Shown here piece by piece: positions 36,697 through 43,729 of a stretch of DNA of 64,000 nucleotides. This DNA is from CBDCVO01 sp965223085 (GTDB lineage Bacteria > Pseudomonadota > Gammaproteobacteria > Ga0077536). The stretch covers positions 1,054,001-1,118,000 of the forward strand of contig OZ244981.1 in NCBI GenBank assembly GCA_965223085.1, read 5' to 3'. A program made the translations under genes and the position numbers. The notes under the pieces are model-generated. The model was not told where the DNA came from, ran no database searches, and saw only the letters and a list, made by a program, of their open reading frames with translations. The first letter of the stretch is position 1, and each line of letters opens with the position of its first letter.

Positions 36697-37101
36697 GATC
36701 GCACGTCGAAAGCGTTCGATACATGAGTGTTTGGAATTTCTTCCCGGATATTCTCGGGTGCGCAGTAGATCGTAGGGTGGAAAACCATTGAAGTGTGTGA
36801 CTCGAGCGTACCAGCGCAGGCGCATCTTATTGAGTTCTAGAAAGATCCAGAACAATGGTATTGTACAGGCCGGTGCTTCGGTCCTGTCTAGCTCTACCAA
36901 ATTCCCCTCATGAGCCGAGTTTTCTTTCGATAAACTACTCAAACCGCGCGTACGATCGCTCCAGAAATTGATCAAGGCCGACAGGCCTACCAATCGAAGT
37001 GACGCGACGTGTAGTGTATCGAACGAGACGCCAGCTTACTTAGAAGGGCTCTGTGACTTATCCCGAAACTCGCCCGTGAGATCTGCCGGTTCCTTCTAGT
37101 A
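36697..37101. other. Non-coding stretch between toxin-antitoxin pair and IS630-like element
   Basis: About 400 bp. Open frames here (for example minus strand 36559-36993) show no family motif and overlap the antitoxin. I see no gene, repeat end or RNA. It is probably eroded mobile DNA. Confidence 0.35.
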
Positions 37102-37126
37102 TTTCACCACAGTGATTTTGACTGTT

Positions 37127-37534
37127 TCAAGCGGCATTGGCGAGCATCTCGGGGTGCTGAGGATAGACCTTGCCGAGCTTCGCTCGCGCCTGCTCGATGC
37201 CGAACATCCACTGGACCCGCGCCCCAGCGGCATTTCGCCGGTGTTGCCAAGCGGCGATCTCGCGTGCCAGCGTCTCGCGGTCGGGGATGCGTCGGTACTG
37301 TCGGGCGAGCACGCCAATCTCGATTTCGACCATGTTGAGCCAGCTTGCATGCTTGGGCACGTAGTGAAACTCGAGGCATTCGAGCACGGCGCGCGCCAGC
37401 TTCGGTTCGAATGCTTCGTACAGCGTTGCGGCCTTGTGGGTGGAGAGATTGTCGAGAACGACACGGATCTTTTCCGCCTCGTGATATCGCTCGCGCGCCG
37501 CCTCGTCAAGGTTGACAATGTATCGTACGTTCAT
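37127..37534 (-). pseudogene. IS630-family transposase, C-terminal part
   Basis: 135 residues: KIRVVLDNLSTHKAATLYEA (second catalytic Asp), LEFHYVPKHASWLNMVEIEI (Glu of the DDE triad) and a C-terminal helix. The first catalytic Asp and the DNA-binding domain, about 180 residues, are missing upstream, where the LexA-like gene now lies on the other strand. It is unlikely to be an active enzyme. Confidence 0.75.
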
Positions 37535-37583
37535 GCTTTCCCCCGAGTTGTCCTCGAGGGCAGTCGATCACAGCGGCGCGCAA

Positions 37584-37841
37584 ATGTCGATCCCTGGCTC
37601 CAATTCTGCAGTGTTCACAGACCGACAAGAGCAGTACCTGGCGTACATCTACGCCGATACCAAGCTCAACAGGCGCGCCCCGGCACAGGCCGATATCCAG
37701 CGCTACTTCGGCGTCTCGCCCCCGACCGTGCATCAAATGGTGCTCTCGCTCGAACGCAACCAACTCGTGCGCGGAGTCCCTGGCCAAGCACGCAGTCTCG
37801 AAGTCCCGGTCGACCCCGAATTATTGCCGCCGTTGAGATGA
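37584..37841 (+). CDS. LexA-type winged-helix DNA-binding protein
   Basis: 85 residues from ATG 37584. VFTDRQEQYLAYIYADTKLN, then ADIQRYFGVSPPTVHQMVLS and LERNQLVRGVPGQARSLEVP, form the LexA-like winged helix. No peptidase domain follows, so this is a stand-alone DNA-binding module, not LexA. It sits entirely between the terminal repeats of the IS630-like element and is transcribed away from the transposase remnant. It could be a passenger or the element's own regulator. A longer frame from 37512 would overlap the transposase remnant. Confidence 0.65.
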   Translation: MSIPGSNSAVFTDRQEQYLAYIYADTKLNRRAPAQADIQRYFGVSPPTVHQMVLSLERNQLVRGVPGQARSLEVPVDPELLPPLR

Positions 37842-37878
37842 ATCGATCCCAATCGATCAAAACCACTGTGGCGAAGTA

Positions 37879-38175
37879 ACCCGATCGCATTGACCTAATT
37901 GACCTTTTCTCCGGCGGGTTTAAGCATTGGCGGCATGATATTTTCGTTCATCCTTGTACTGTTTGCCTCGCTCCTTTCTTCCGTGAATTCGCACCACGCA
38001 CGAGCTTTTTAGAAGCTGGCCCTTCGACGGCAGCTTGTCATGTTGAACCGTTCTGTCAAACGCGCGCGTCCGAGCACGGTGGATCGTTTGTTCTGGATTA
38101 CGTTCTTCCGATTTGTTGGCAATTAGTGCAAAAACGTGATCGCGTTACACCCGGTTTTAATCGTCTTTAGAGCGT
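37879..38175 (+). pseudogene. N-terminal relic of the IS481-like transposase
   Basis: The plus strand reads MIFSFILVLFASLLSS, a stop, then LALRRQLVMLNRSVKRARPS, then TVDRLFWITFFRFVGN, a stop, then KNVIALHP. This is the same family as the transposase at 1639-2664 (LKRSVKRARPSTIDRLLWV), with similarity beginning at AACCCGATCG in both. Two stops and loss of everything after about 90 codons make it a relic. It directly abuts the IS630-like element. Confidence 0.75.
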
Positions 38176-38192
38176 CAGACACGATTTTCGCC

Positions 38193-38972
38193 TTATAGGT
38201 CCATCGGCAGACCGATGTGCTCGCGATAGATAAATTCGCGATGCGCCATTAGGCCGGGAGTCGCCGCAGCGGCGACCTCGGTGTCGGCGTTCATATACAT
38301 CGGGCGGAATTCTTCCAGCATCGGGCATTGCTCCGATGGCAACGGCTCAATCAAATGCGACATGCCGGCCCAGAATATATCGAGCGCCGATAATCTGCCG
38401 CCGATAAAGTAACGTCCGCCCTGCGCTTGCTCGCGTTCCAGCTGCGCATTCAACGCGTTCAGAATTTCAATCACCCGCGTCGGTGCCGCTTCGGCGGCGG
38501 CTTCGGAATATCCGTATTTCGCGCCGAAATATTGAAAAAATGTTTTGTTCTCTTCCGGCAAATCGGGCATGTTCAGAAATTGGTGCACCATCATCAAACG
38601 GCGACTCCACCCGAACCCATTCGGCGCACAGATTTCGCTGCACAAGCCAAACATGCGGATACGGTCTTCGATATCCCCGGGGATGACCGAGGGCTCGGGT
38701 TGAATCCTCTCGGCGAGAAAGATCTGCTCCGTCCAGTTGGATTTCGGAAATTCATCGTTCCATGCAATGACCGGAACGGACGCCTGCGCGGTCCATGCGA
38801 TCAAATCGGCGTGATCGCTGTCCAGCTCGAATCGTCCGCGAAGATACGGGATTTTCTTCACTTCAAGCACGCCGCGGATCCCTTCGGCCCACGGGCCCGG
38901 TATTTTTTCGGCGACAATCAGGCGCATACCCGTTGCGGCGCGCGCTTCGGCGATAGAAACAAATTCGGCCAT
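38193..38972 (-). CDS. Glutathione S-transferase-like protein
   Basis: 259 residues. The N-terminal third resembles a thioredoxin-fold GST domain (RLIVAEKIPGPWAEGIRGVL, SVPVIAWNDEFPKSNWTEQI, where PVIAW replaces the usual cis-Pro VPVL and SNW the S/E-S contact). The rest is helical with GGRLSALDIFWAGMSHLIEP matching the GST C-terminal N-capping box. Probably a reductive or conjugating enzyme for the unknown pathway of this cluster. Last of three minus-strand genes (GST, SDR, GST) divergent from the HxlR regulator. Confidence 0.7.
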   Translation of the reverse strand: MAEFVSIAEARAATGMRLIVAEKIPGPWAEGIRGVLEVKKIPYLRGRFELDSDHADLIAWTAQASVPVIAWNDEFPKSNWTEQIFLAERIQPEPSVIPGDIEDRIRMFGLCSEICAPNGFGWSRRLMMVHQFLNMPDLPEENKTFFQYFGAKYGYSEAAAEAAPTRVIEILNALNAQLEREQAQGGRYFIGGRLSALDIFWAGMSHLIEPLPSEQCPMLEEFRPMYMNADTEVAAAATPGLMAHREFIYREHIGLPMDL

Positions 38973-39100
38973 GATACATTCCTCCTGTTAATTCCATTCC
39001 CGAGTGTTGCGAACGCCGCCCTTCGCGCAGTGGGCAACTAATCCGACTCTCGTAGGCTTCCTTTCAATAACCGGCGGGGTAGTTCCATGGATCGACGCGG

Positions 39101-39826
39101 TTACCAATTTTCGATTGCAGTCCGCACATCCACCTCAAAAGACCATCCGCGTCGCGGTTGCTTGTAGAGGTATTCGAAACCATCGACGATCGCCTGGATA
39201 TCAATAAGGCCATCTTCGCCCAGCTTTTCAGCGTATTCGGGATAACGCTCACGAATTTTTTGCCCGCCGATAGCGCCGTCGATCACCACATGCCCGACAT
39301 GGATCGCATCGGGGCCGTATTCCTTGGCCATGGCTTGGGCCATAACGCGCAATCCCGCTTTCGATGAGTTGAACGCGCCAAAATTCGGTCTGCCGCGCAT
39401 CGAGGCGCTGGCACCGGTGAACAGGATGGTACCGCCGCCATCGCGTTTCATGTGTTTGATCGCTTCACGGCCGTAAAGGAATCCGCCAAAACAGCACACG
39501 CGCCAACTGTTCTCAAAAAACGCCGCGCTCATATCTTCGAAACGTCCGGGGGTGTTGTTGCCTGTATTATAAATCACCAGGTCAATCTTTCCGAGTTCGC
39601 GCGCCTGTTTGAACAAATCGACAGTCGCCTGCTCGTCCGTCGCATCGGCGACCACCGCGGTCGCGCGGCCGCCGTCGGCCTCAATGCCGGCCGCGACAGC
39701 GTCGAGACTCGCTTGGGTGCGACCGGCAACGAATACGTGCAGCCGGCGCTTCGCGAAACGTCGTGCAAGTTGCGCACCCATGCCCTGGTCGGGGCCTACA
39801 CCACTAATAATGGCAATATCGGCCAT
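39101..39826 (-). CDS. Short-chain dehydrogenase/reductase with Phe in place of catalytic Tyr
   Basis: 241 residues of a Rossmann-fold SDR. The nucleotide loop is atypical (ISGVGPDQGMGAQLARRFA), followed by VVADATDEQ and YNTGNNTPG (in place of NNAG). Serine of the active site is in ILFTGASASMRG. The catalytic Tyr of YxxxK is replaced by Phe (FGAFNSSKAGLRVMAQAM: FNSSK). The protein may therefore bind NAD(P)H without normal carbonyl chemistry, or use another residue. It lies between two GST-like genes on the same strand. Confidence 0.78.
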   Translation of the reverse strand: MADIAIISGVGPDQGMGAQLARRFAKRRLHVFVAGRTQASLDAVAAGIEADGGRATAVVADATDEQATVDLFKQARELGKIDLVIYNTGNNTPGRFEDMSAAFFENSWRVCCFGGFLYGREAIKHMKRDGGGTILFTGASASMRGRPNFGAFNSSKAGLRVMAQAMAKEYGPDAIHVGHVVIDGAIGGQKIRERYPEYAEKLGEDGLIDIQAIVDGFEYLYKQPRRGWSFEVDVRTAIENW

Positions 39827-39889
39827 GGTAATTCCTCTCGGTTGGCGGTGAATCGATCACTCGCATTGTTAGATTAACCTGCTTTCTAC

Positions 39890-40498
39890 TCAGGCGTCCC
39901 ACGCCGCCTGCAACGCCGGCCGTGACTGGAGTCGTTCGATGTAGGCGGCAACGTTTGGTTTGTCGGTGACATCGGCACCCAGGCGGGCGGCTACGATGCT
40001 GGCGTGCCCGGTCATAATGTCGGCACCACTAAAGTCGCCGGCGAGAAACTCTCGCCCCTCAAGGCGGGTTTCCACCGCATCAAGCATGCGTCCCAATAAC
40101 TTCACCGCACGATCTACGTTCGTCTGATTGCGCCGCTCCGGCGACAGCAAAATGGTTTCGACGACAATGGTATTCACCGGCGGCATGATCATACCTTCGG
40201 CATAATGGAGCCATTGCAGGTATTGCCCGAATTCGGGCGATGACACCTCGGGTGTCATGCGACCGTCACCATATTTCGCCAGCACATACTGAACGATGGC
40301 ACCCGACTCCAAAACGCGAACCCCGTCATCATCCTCCAAAGCCGGTACGCGACCTAATGGATGCACCGTCAGATACGCTGGCTCGCGCATTTTTTTGTCG
40401 CCTAACTGGAAGGTCTCGAGTTCATACGACAGACCTAACTCCTCGAACAGCCACACGATGCGTACCGCGCGGGTATTAGGCGCGTAATAAATTTTCAT
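39890..40498 (-). CDS. Glutathione S-transferase
   Basis: 202 residues from ATG 40498 (AAGGTGA upstream); codons to 40561 are upstream of the ribosome site. N-terminal thioredoxin fold MKIYYAPNTRAVRIVWLFEE, then the cis-Pro segment LGRVPALEDDDGVRVLESGA with the E-S glutathione contact. The C-terminal helical domain has EFLAGDFSGADIMTGHASIV. First gene of the minus-strand arm of the cluster. Likely conjugates or reduces an electrophile produced by the neighbouring enzymes. Confidence 0.85.
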   Translation of the reverse strand: MKIYYAPNTRAVRIVWLFEELGLSYELETFQLGDKKMREPAYLTVHPLGRVPALEDDDGVRVLESGAIVQYVLAKYGDGRMTPEVSSPEFGQYLQWLHYAEGMIMPPVNTIVVETILLSPERRNQTNVDRAVKLLGRMLDAVETRLEGREFLAGDFSGADIMTGHASIVAARLGADVTDKPNVAAYIERLQSRPALQAAWDA

Positions 40499-40554
40499 AA
40501 GCTTCACCTTATTGGACGTGGCCGCTATTTCTAATTTCACAGGCTTTGTACTAG

Positions 40555-40571
40555 ACTTCAATTATTGAAGT
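40555..40571. promoter_or_regulatory. Palindrome in the GST/HxlR divergent promoter
   Basis: ACTTCAATTATTGAAGT is a perfect 17-bp palindrome in the 87-bp gap between the divergent starts at 40498 (minus) and 40586 (plus). It lies 14 bp before the HxlR start, the right place for autoregulation by a dimeric winged-helix protein. Confidence 0.6.
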
Positions 40572-40585
40572 AAGTCAAATTAAGC

Positions 40586-41077
40586 ATGAGCAGAGCCGAT
40601 CTCTCCGACATGACCTGTCAAGTGGCGCGAGCGATTGAGATCGTTGGCGACCCCTGGACACTGATGATCTTGCGTGAAATGTTTCTCGGTTCGCGCCGCT
40701 TCGATCAATTGCAGCGCCAAACCGGCGCCTCGCCGCACATTCTCAGCCTGCGTCTGAAGCGGCTCGAGGATGAGGGCATCGTGAGGCGTGAAATCTATTC
40801 AGCCCACCCGCCGCGCCATTGCTACAAACTTACCGATAAAGGGATTGATCTGTGGCCCGTGATCGTGGCTTTGAAATCATGGGGCGAACGGTGGTTGGAG
40901 ATGGAGGGCAAAGCGCCCATCACCCTGACGCACGAGGCCTGCGGTTACAAAACCGACCCGCACCTGGTGTGTTCGGCTTGTGATCAACCGATCGATCCGA
41001 GATCGGTAAGCGTATCGATGTCACAACCAATGGTCGAAGAACGTAAGGCTGTCGCCGGGTCACGTCGACGACGCTGA
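40586..41077 (+). CDS. HxlR-family transcriptional regulator
   Basis: 163 residues. The HxlR winged helix is clear: TCQVARAIEIVGDPWTLMIL, REMFLGSRRFDQLQRQTGAS, LSLRLKRLEDEGIVRREIYS and YKLTDKGIDLWPVIVALKSW. The last 50 residues hold Cys pairs (CGYKTDPHLVCSACDQPIDP) that could bind metal or act as a redox or electrophile sensor. It is divergent from the GST-SDR-GST genes and 30 bp upstream of the nitronate-monooxygenase-like gene, so it probably controls both arms. Confidence 0.88.
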   Translation: MSRADLSDMTCQVARAIEIVGDPWTLMILREMFLGSRRFDQLQRQTGASPHILSLRLKRLEDEGIVRREIYSAHPPRHCYKLTDKGIDLWPVIVALKSWGERWLEMEGKAPITLTHEACGYKTDPHLVCSACDQPIDPRSVSVSMSQPMVEERKAVAGSRRRR

Positions 41078-41107
41078 ACCAGAGCCGATATCCCAAGGTA
41101 GCCAATC

Positions 41108-42091
41108 ATGAAAACACGAATTACAGAACTGCTCGGGATAGAACACCCGATCATCCAGGGCGGCATGCACTACGTCGGTTTTGCCGAGTTGGCCGCCGCT
41201 GTGTCCAATGCCGGCGGACTCGGCATCATTACCGGTTTGACGCAAACCTCGGCGCCGAAACTCGCCAACGAAATCGCAAAATGCCGTGGTCTAACCAATA
41301 AACCGTTCGGTGTTAATTTGACTTTTCTGCCCAGCGTCAGCACGCCGGACTATCCGGGTTACATCAAGGCCGTGATCGATGGCGGCGTAAAGATCGTCGA
41401 AACGGCCGGACGTAATCCGCAGCCGTACATGGCACAACTCAAAGACGCCGGCATCAAGGTGATCCACAAGTGCACTTCGGTACGCCACTCGCTCAAAGCT
41501 CAGGCGATTGGCTGCGACGCGGTGTCGGTCGACGGCTTCGAGTGCGGCGGACATCCTGGTGAGGATGACATTCCGAATATGATCCTGCTGCCGCGCGCTG
41601 CAGACGAACTCGAGATCCCCTTTGTCGCCTCCGGCGGCATGGCCGATGCCCGCTCCCTGGTCGCGTCGCTGGCAATGGGCGCGGACGGCATGAACATGGG
41701 TACGCGCTTTATTGCGACTAAAGAAGCGCCGGTGCACGAGAACGTTAAACAGGCCATTATTGCGGCGAGCGAACTCGATACGCGCTTGGTGATGCGACCC
41801 CTGCGTAACACCGAGCGCGTGTTGGTTAACGGAGCCGCCGAACGCTTACTCGAGAAAGAAAAAGCACTCGGAGCGGACCTGAAATTCGAAGACATCATCG
41901 ATCAAGTCTCCGGTGTCTATCCGAAAGTGATGACCGATGGTGATATGGAAGCCGGCGTCTGGTCATGCGGTATGGTCGCTGGCTTGATTTCTGATATTCC
42001 CACCTGCAAAGAACTGATCGACCGCATCATGAGCGCAGCAGACGTCCTGATCCGAAAGCGGCTCGAAGGCATGCTGGTAAGCGCGGCGTGA
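41108..42091 (+). CDS. Nitronate monooxygenase-like flavoprotein
   Basis: 327 residues of the 2-nitropropane dioxygenase/nitronate monooxygenase TIM barrel. FMN-binding pieces are IEHPIIQGGMHYVGFAELAA, SNAGGLGIITGL, VDGFECGGHPGEDDIPNMIL and ASGGMADARSLVASLAMGAD. Members oxidise nitronates or act as enoyl reductases and isomerases, so the label is a family name only. It is followed after 11 bp by a GST fragment and then an intact GST-like gene. Confidence 0.85.
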   Translation: MKTRITELLGIEHPIIQGGMHYVGFAELAAAVSNAGGLGIITGLTQTSAPKLANEIAKCRGLTNKPFGVNLTFLPSVSTPDYPGYIKAVIDGGVKIVETAGRNPQPYMAQLKDAGIKVIHKCTSVRHSLKAQAIGCDAVSVDGFECGGHPGEDDIPNMILLPRAADELEIPFVASGGMADARSLVASLAMGADGMNMGTRFIATKEAPVHENVKQAIIAASELDTRLVMRPLRNTERVLVNGAAERLLEKEKALGADLKFEDIIDQVSGVYPKVMTDGDMEAGVWSCGMVAGLISDIPTCKELIDRIMSAADVLIRKRLEGMLVSAA

Positions 42092-42102
42092 GGAGAAAAT
42101 CA

Positions 42103-42294
42103 ATGATGAGCGAACGCAAGCCGTACGGAATGTCGGGCCCCGGAGCCATCCGGTCGCGGTGCGCAGTCGAGGAAGTCGGGATTGAATATGAGCATGTGCC
42201 GGTGACTTTTCGCGAGGACTCCAAGGATCCGGAGTCTCTTGCCATCAATCCGAATGACCGGATCCCGGCGCTGGCACGAGCACAGACGCTCTAA
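42103..42294 (+). pseudogene. Truncated glutathione S-transferase N terminus
   Basis: 63 residues with AGGAGA upstream of ATG 42103: SERKPYGMSGPGAIRSRCAV, then EYEHVPVTFREDSKDPES and NPNDRIPALARAQTL, then stop. This is the first GST beta-alpha-beta unit through the cis-Pro loop, where IPAL should continue into VDGD and the E-S contact. The C-terminal domain is missing. Remnant, or an unusually short stand-alone fold. Confidence 0.6.
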
Positions 42295-42359
42295 CGGCGG
42301 GGAGTCACTTTGGAATTCGCGGCATTGTGACAAACATCCGAAGCAGGAAGATTAACGAT

Positions 42360-43535
42360 ATGTATAAGAATTCTGGCAAAACTCACGATAAACCGCTGCT
42401 TTGGGGTGCCCCGGGATCCCTGTATACGGGCAAAGCGCGTTCCTATCTGATCAAAAAAGGCATCGATTATCAGGAGATATTTTCGAGTCAACCGCGTTTC
42501 AAAGATGAAATCATGCCGTTCGTGGGGTATTTCGCCATACCCGTGACGGAGTTGACGGACGGCACGCTGATCCAGGACACCACCGATACGATCGTCTATT
42601 TTGAGGAACACTACCCCGAACCGGGGTTGATTCCGCAGACGGCGGTGCAAAAAGCCGTCGCCTGGCTGATCGGGTTTTTCGGCTCCGAGATGTTCTGGAA
42701 ACCGGCCATGCACTATCGGTGGAGTTTTCCGGATCAAAGACCGTTCGTCGAGGCGCTTTTCGGACGCGCCCTTTCTTCCCATCGGGACATGGAGAAGCAA
42801 AGGGAAGAGATTACCCCCGCGATGGAATTTTTCAACGGGTTTTTGGATGATCTCGGCGTGACTGGCGAAACCATCCCCGTGGTCGAACAATCGCATGAGG
42901 ACTTTCTGGACATCCTGAATGCGCATTTTCTGCACTACCCGTATCTACTGGGAGGGCGGCCGAGCCTTGCCGATTTCGGCCTCATGGCGCCAATGTTTGC
43001 ACATCTGGGTCGGGATCCTGTTCCCGCATCGCTGATGAAGACTCGCGCGCCGCACGTCTTCCGCTGGACCGAGCGGATGAACGAGGCCGGATTCGTCGAC
43101 GGGGAATTTCCCGATCTCGCGCCGGAATATCTGCCCCACGACGAATTGCCGGAAACGCTGCAACCCGTCCTGGCTTATCTATTCAGCGATTGCGCGCCCG
43201 AAATAGTGGGTATGATTTCAACCTATAACGCCTGGATCGAGGCCAATCCTCAGCTCGCGACCGGTACCGCGATACAAGGCGACCCTGACGCAGCCGGGGC
43301 GCATCCGATCCTGGGTTCGTTCCGCTACGAACTCAAGGGCGTTGAGTTCCATCGCAAAGTATTTACCGATGCGCTGTACCATTTCCAACGCGTGTTGGAC
43401 GTCGTCGCGGGACTCGACGGCGAGGGGCGCGCCAGGTTTGATGAGATCGTCAACCGCGCCGGCGGCGGCGAGCTGCTCGCGGCCCGCCTGGCCCGCCGGA
43501 TCAAGAGCGAAAACTACCGCTTTGTTCTGGAATAG
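42360..43535 (+). CDS. Large GST-like protein
   Basis: 391 residues from ATG 42360. N-terminal thioredoxin fold LLWGAPGSLYTGKARSYLIK, FAIPVTELTDGTLIQDTTDT (cis-Pro and a D-T contact). GST C-terminal domain with YLLGGRPSLADFGLMAPMFA near residue 210. The remaining about 150 residues are a helical extension (ILGSFRYELKGVEFHRKVFT) I do not recognise. Related long GST-like proteins are seen beside dehalogenases and lyases. Same strand and spacing as the neighbours suggest one operon from the HxlR gene onward. Confidence 0.72.
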   Translation: MYKNSGKTHDKPLLWGAPGSLYTGKARSYLIKKGIDYQEIFSSQPRFKDEIMPFVGYFAIPVTELTDGTLIQDTTDTIVYFEEHYPEPGLIPQTAVQKAVAWLIGFFGSEMFWKPAMHYRWSFPDQRPFVEALFGRALSSHRDMEKQREEITPAMEFFNGFLDDLGVTGETIPVVEQSHEDFLDILNAHFLHYPYLLGGRPSLADFGLMAPMFAHLGRDPVPASLMKTRAPHVFRWTERMNEAGFVDGEFPDLAPEYLPHDELPETLQPVLAYLFSDCAPEIVGMISTYNAWIEANPQLATGTAIQGDPDAAGAHPILGSFRYELKGVEFHRKVFTDALYHFQRVLDVVAGLDGEGRARFDEIVNRAGGGELLAARLARRIKSENYRFVLE

Positions 43536-43729
43536 CCTGGATTCTGTTCATGGACACTGTGCAACACCCCGGTGTCGATCGGCGTTCAACATTGAACTCA
43601 GCGTCGCCGATCTCAATGTGTCCAGCGTCACGATGCTGCTGAAGATACTCGAATTCTATTACGCCCAACACGCGAATGTCAGGCGGCGGGAGCCGCTAGA
43701 GTTTCTATGTAAGTCAGGAGCGCGTCAAC

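Larger units (their letters stand above)
37102..37876. mobile_element. IS630-like element carrying a LexA-type HTH gene
   Basis: Left end TTTCACCACAGTGATTTTGA (37102-37121) and right end TCAAAACCACTGTGGCGAAG (37857-37876) are inverted copies with about 17 of 20 matches. Each is flanked on the outside by TA (37100-37101 and 37877-37878), the target of the IS630/mariner superfamily. Inside are the C-terminal part of a transposase on the minus strand and, divergently, a LexA-like winged-helix gene. The transposase N terminus is not present between the ends. Confidence 0.65.

Noticed and set aside
36559..36993. Minus-strand open frame of 144 codons upstream of the antitoxin
   Set aside because: It spans the palindrome, runs into the antitoxin gene in another frame and shows no known motif.
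43536..43729. Short coding stretch (FNIELSVADLNVSSVTMLLK) before the molybdoenzyme
   Set aside because: Protein-like for about 50 codons but without start, ribosome site or recognisable family; may be a scrap of a lost gene.
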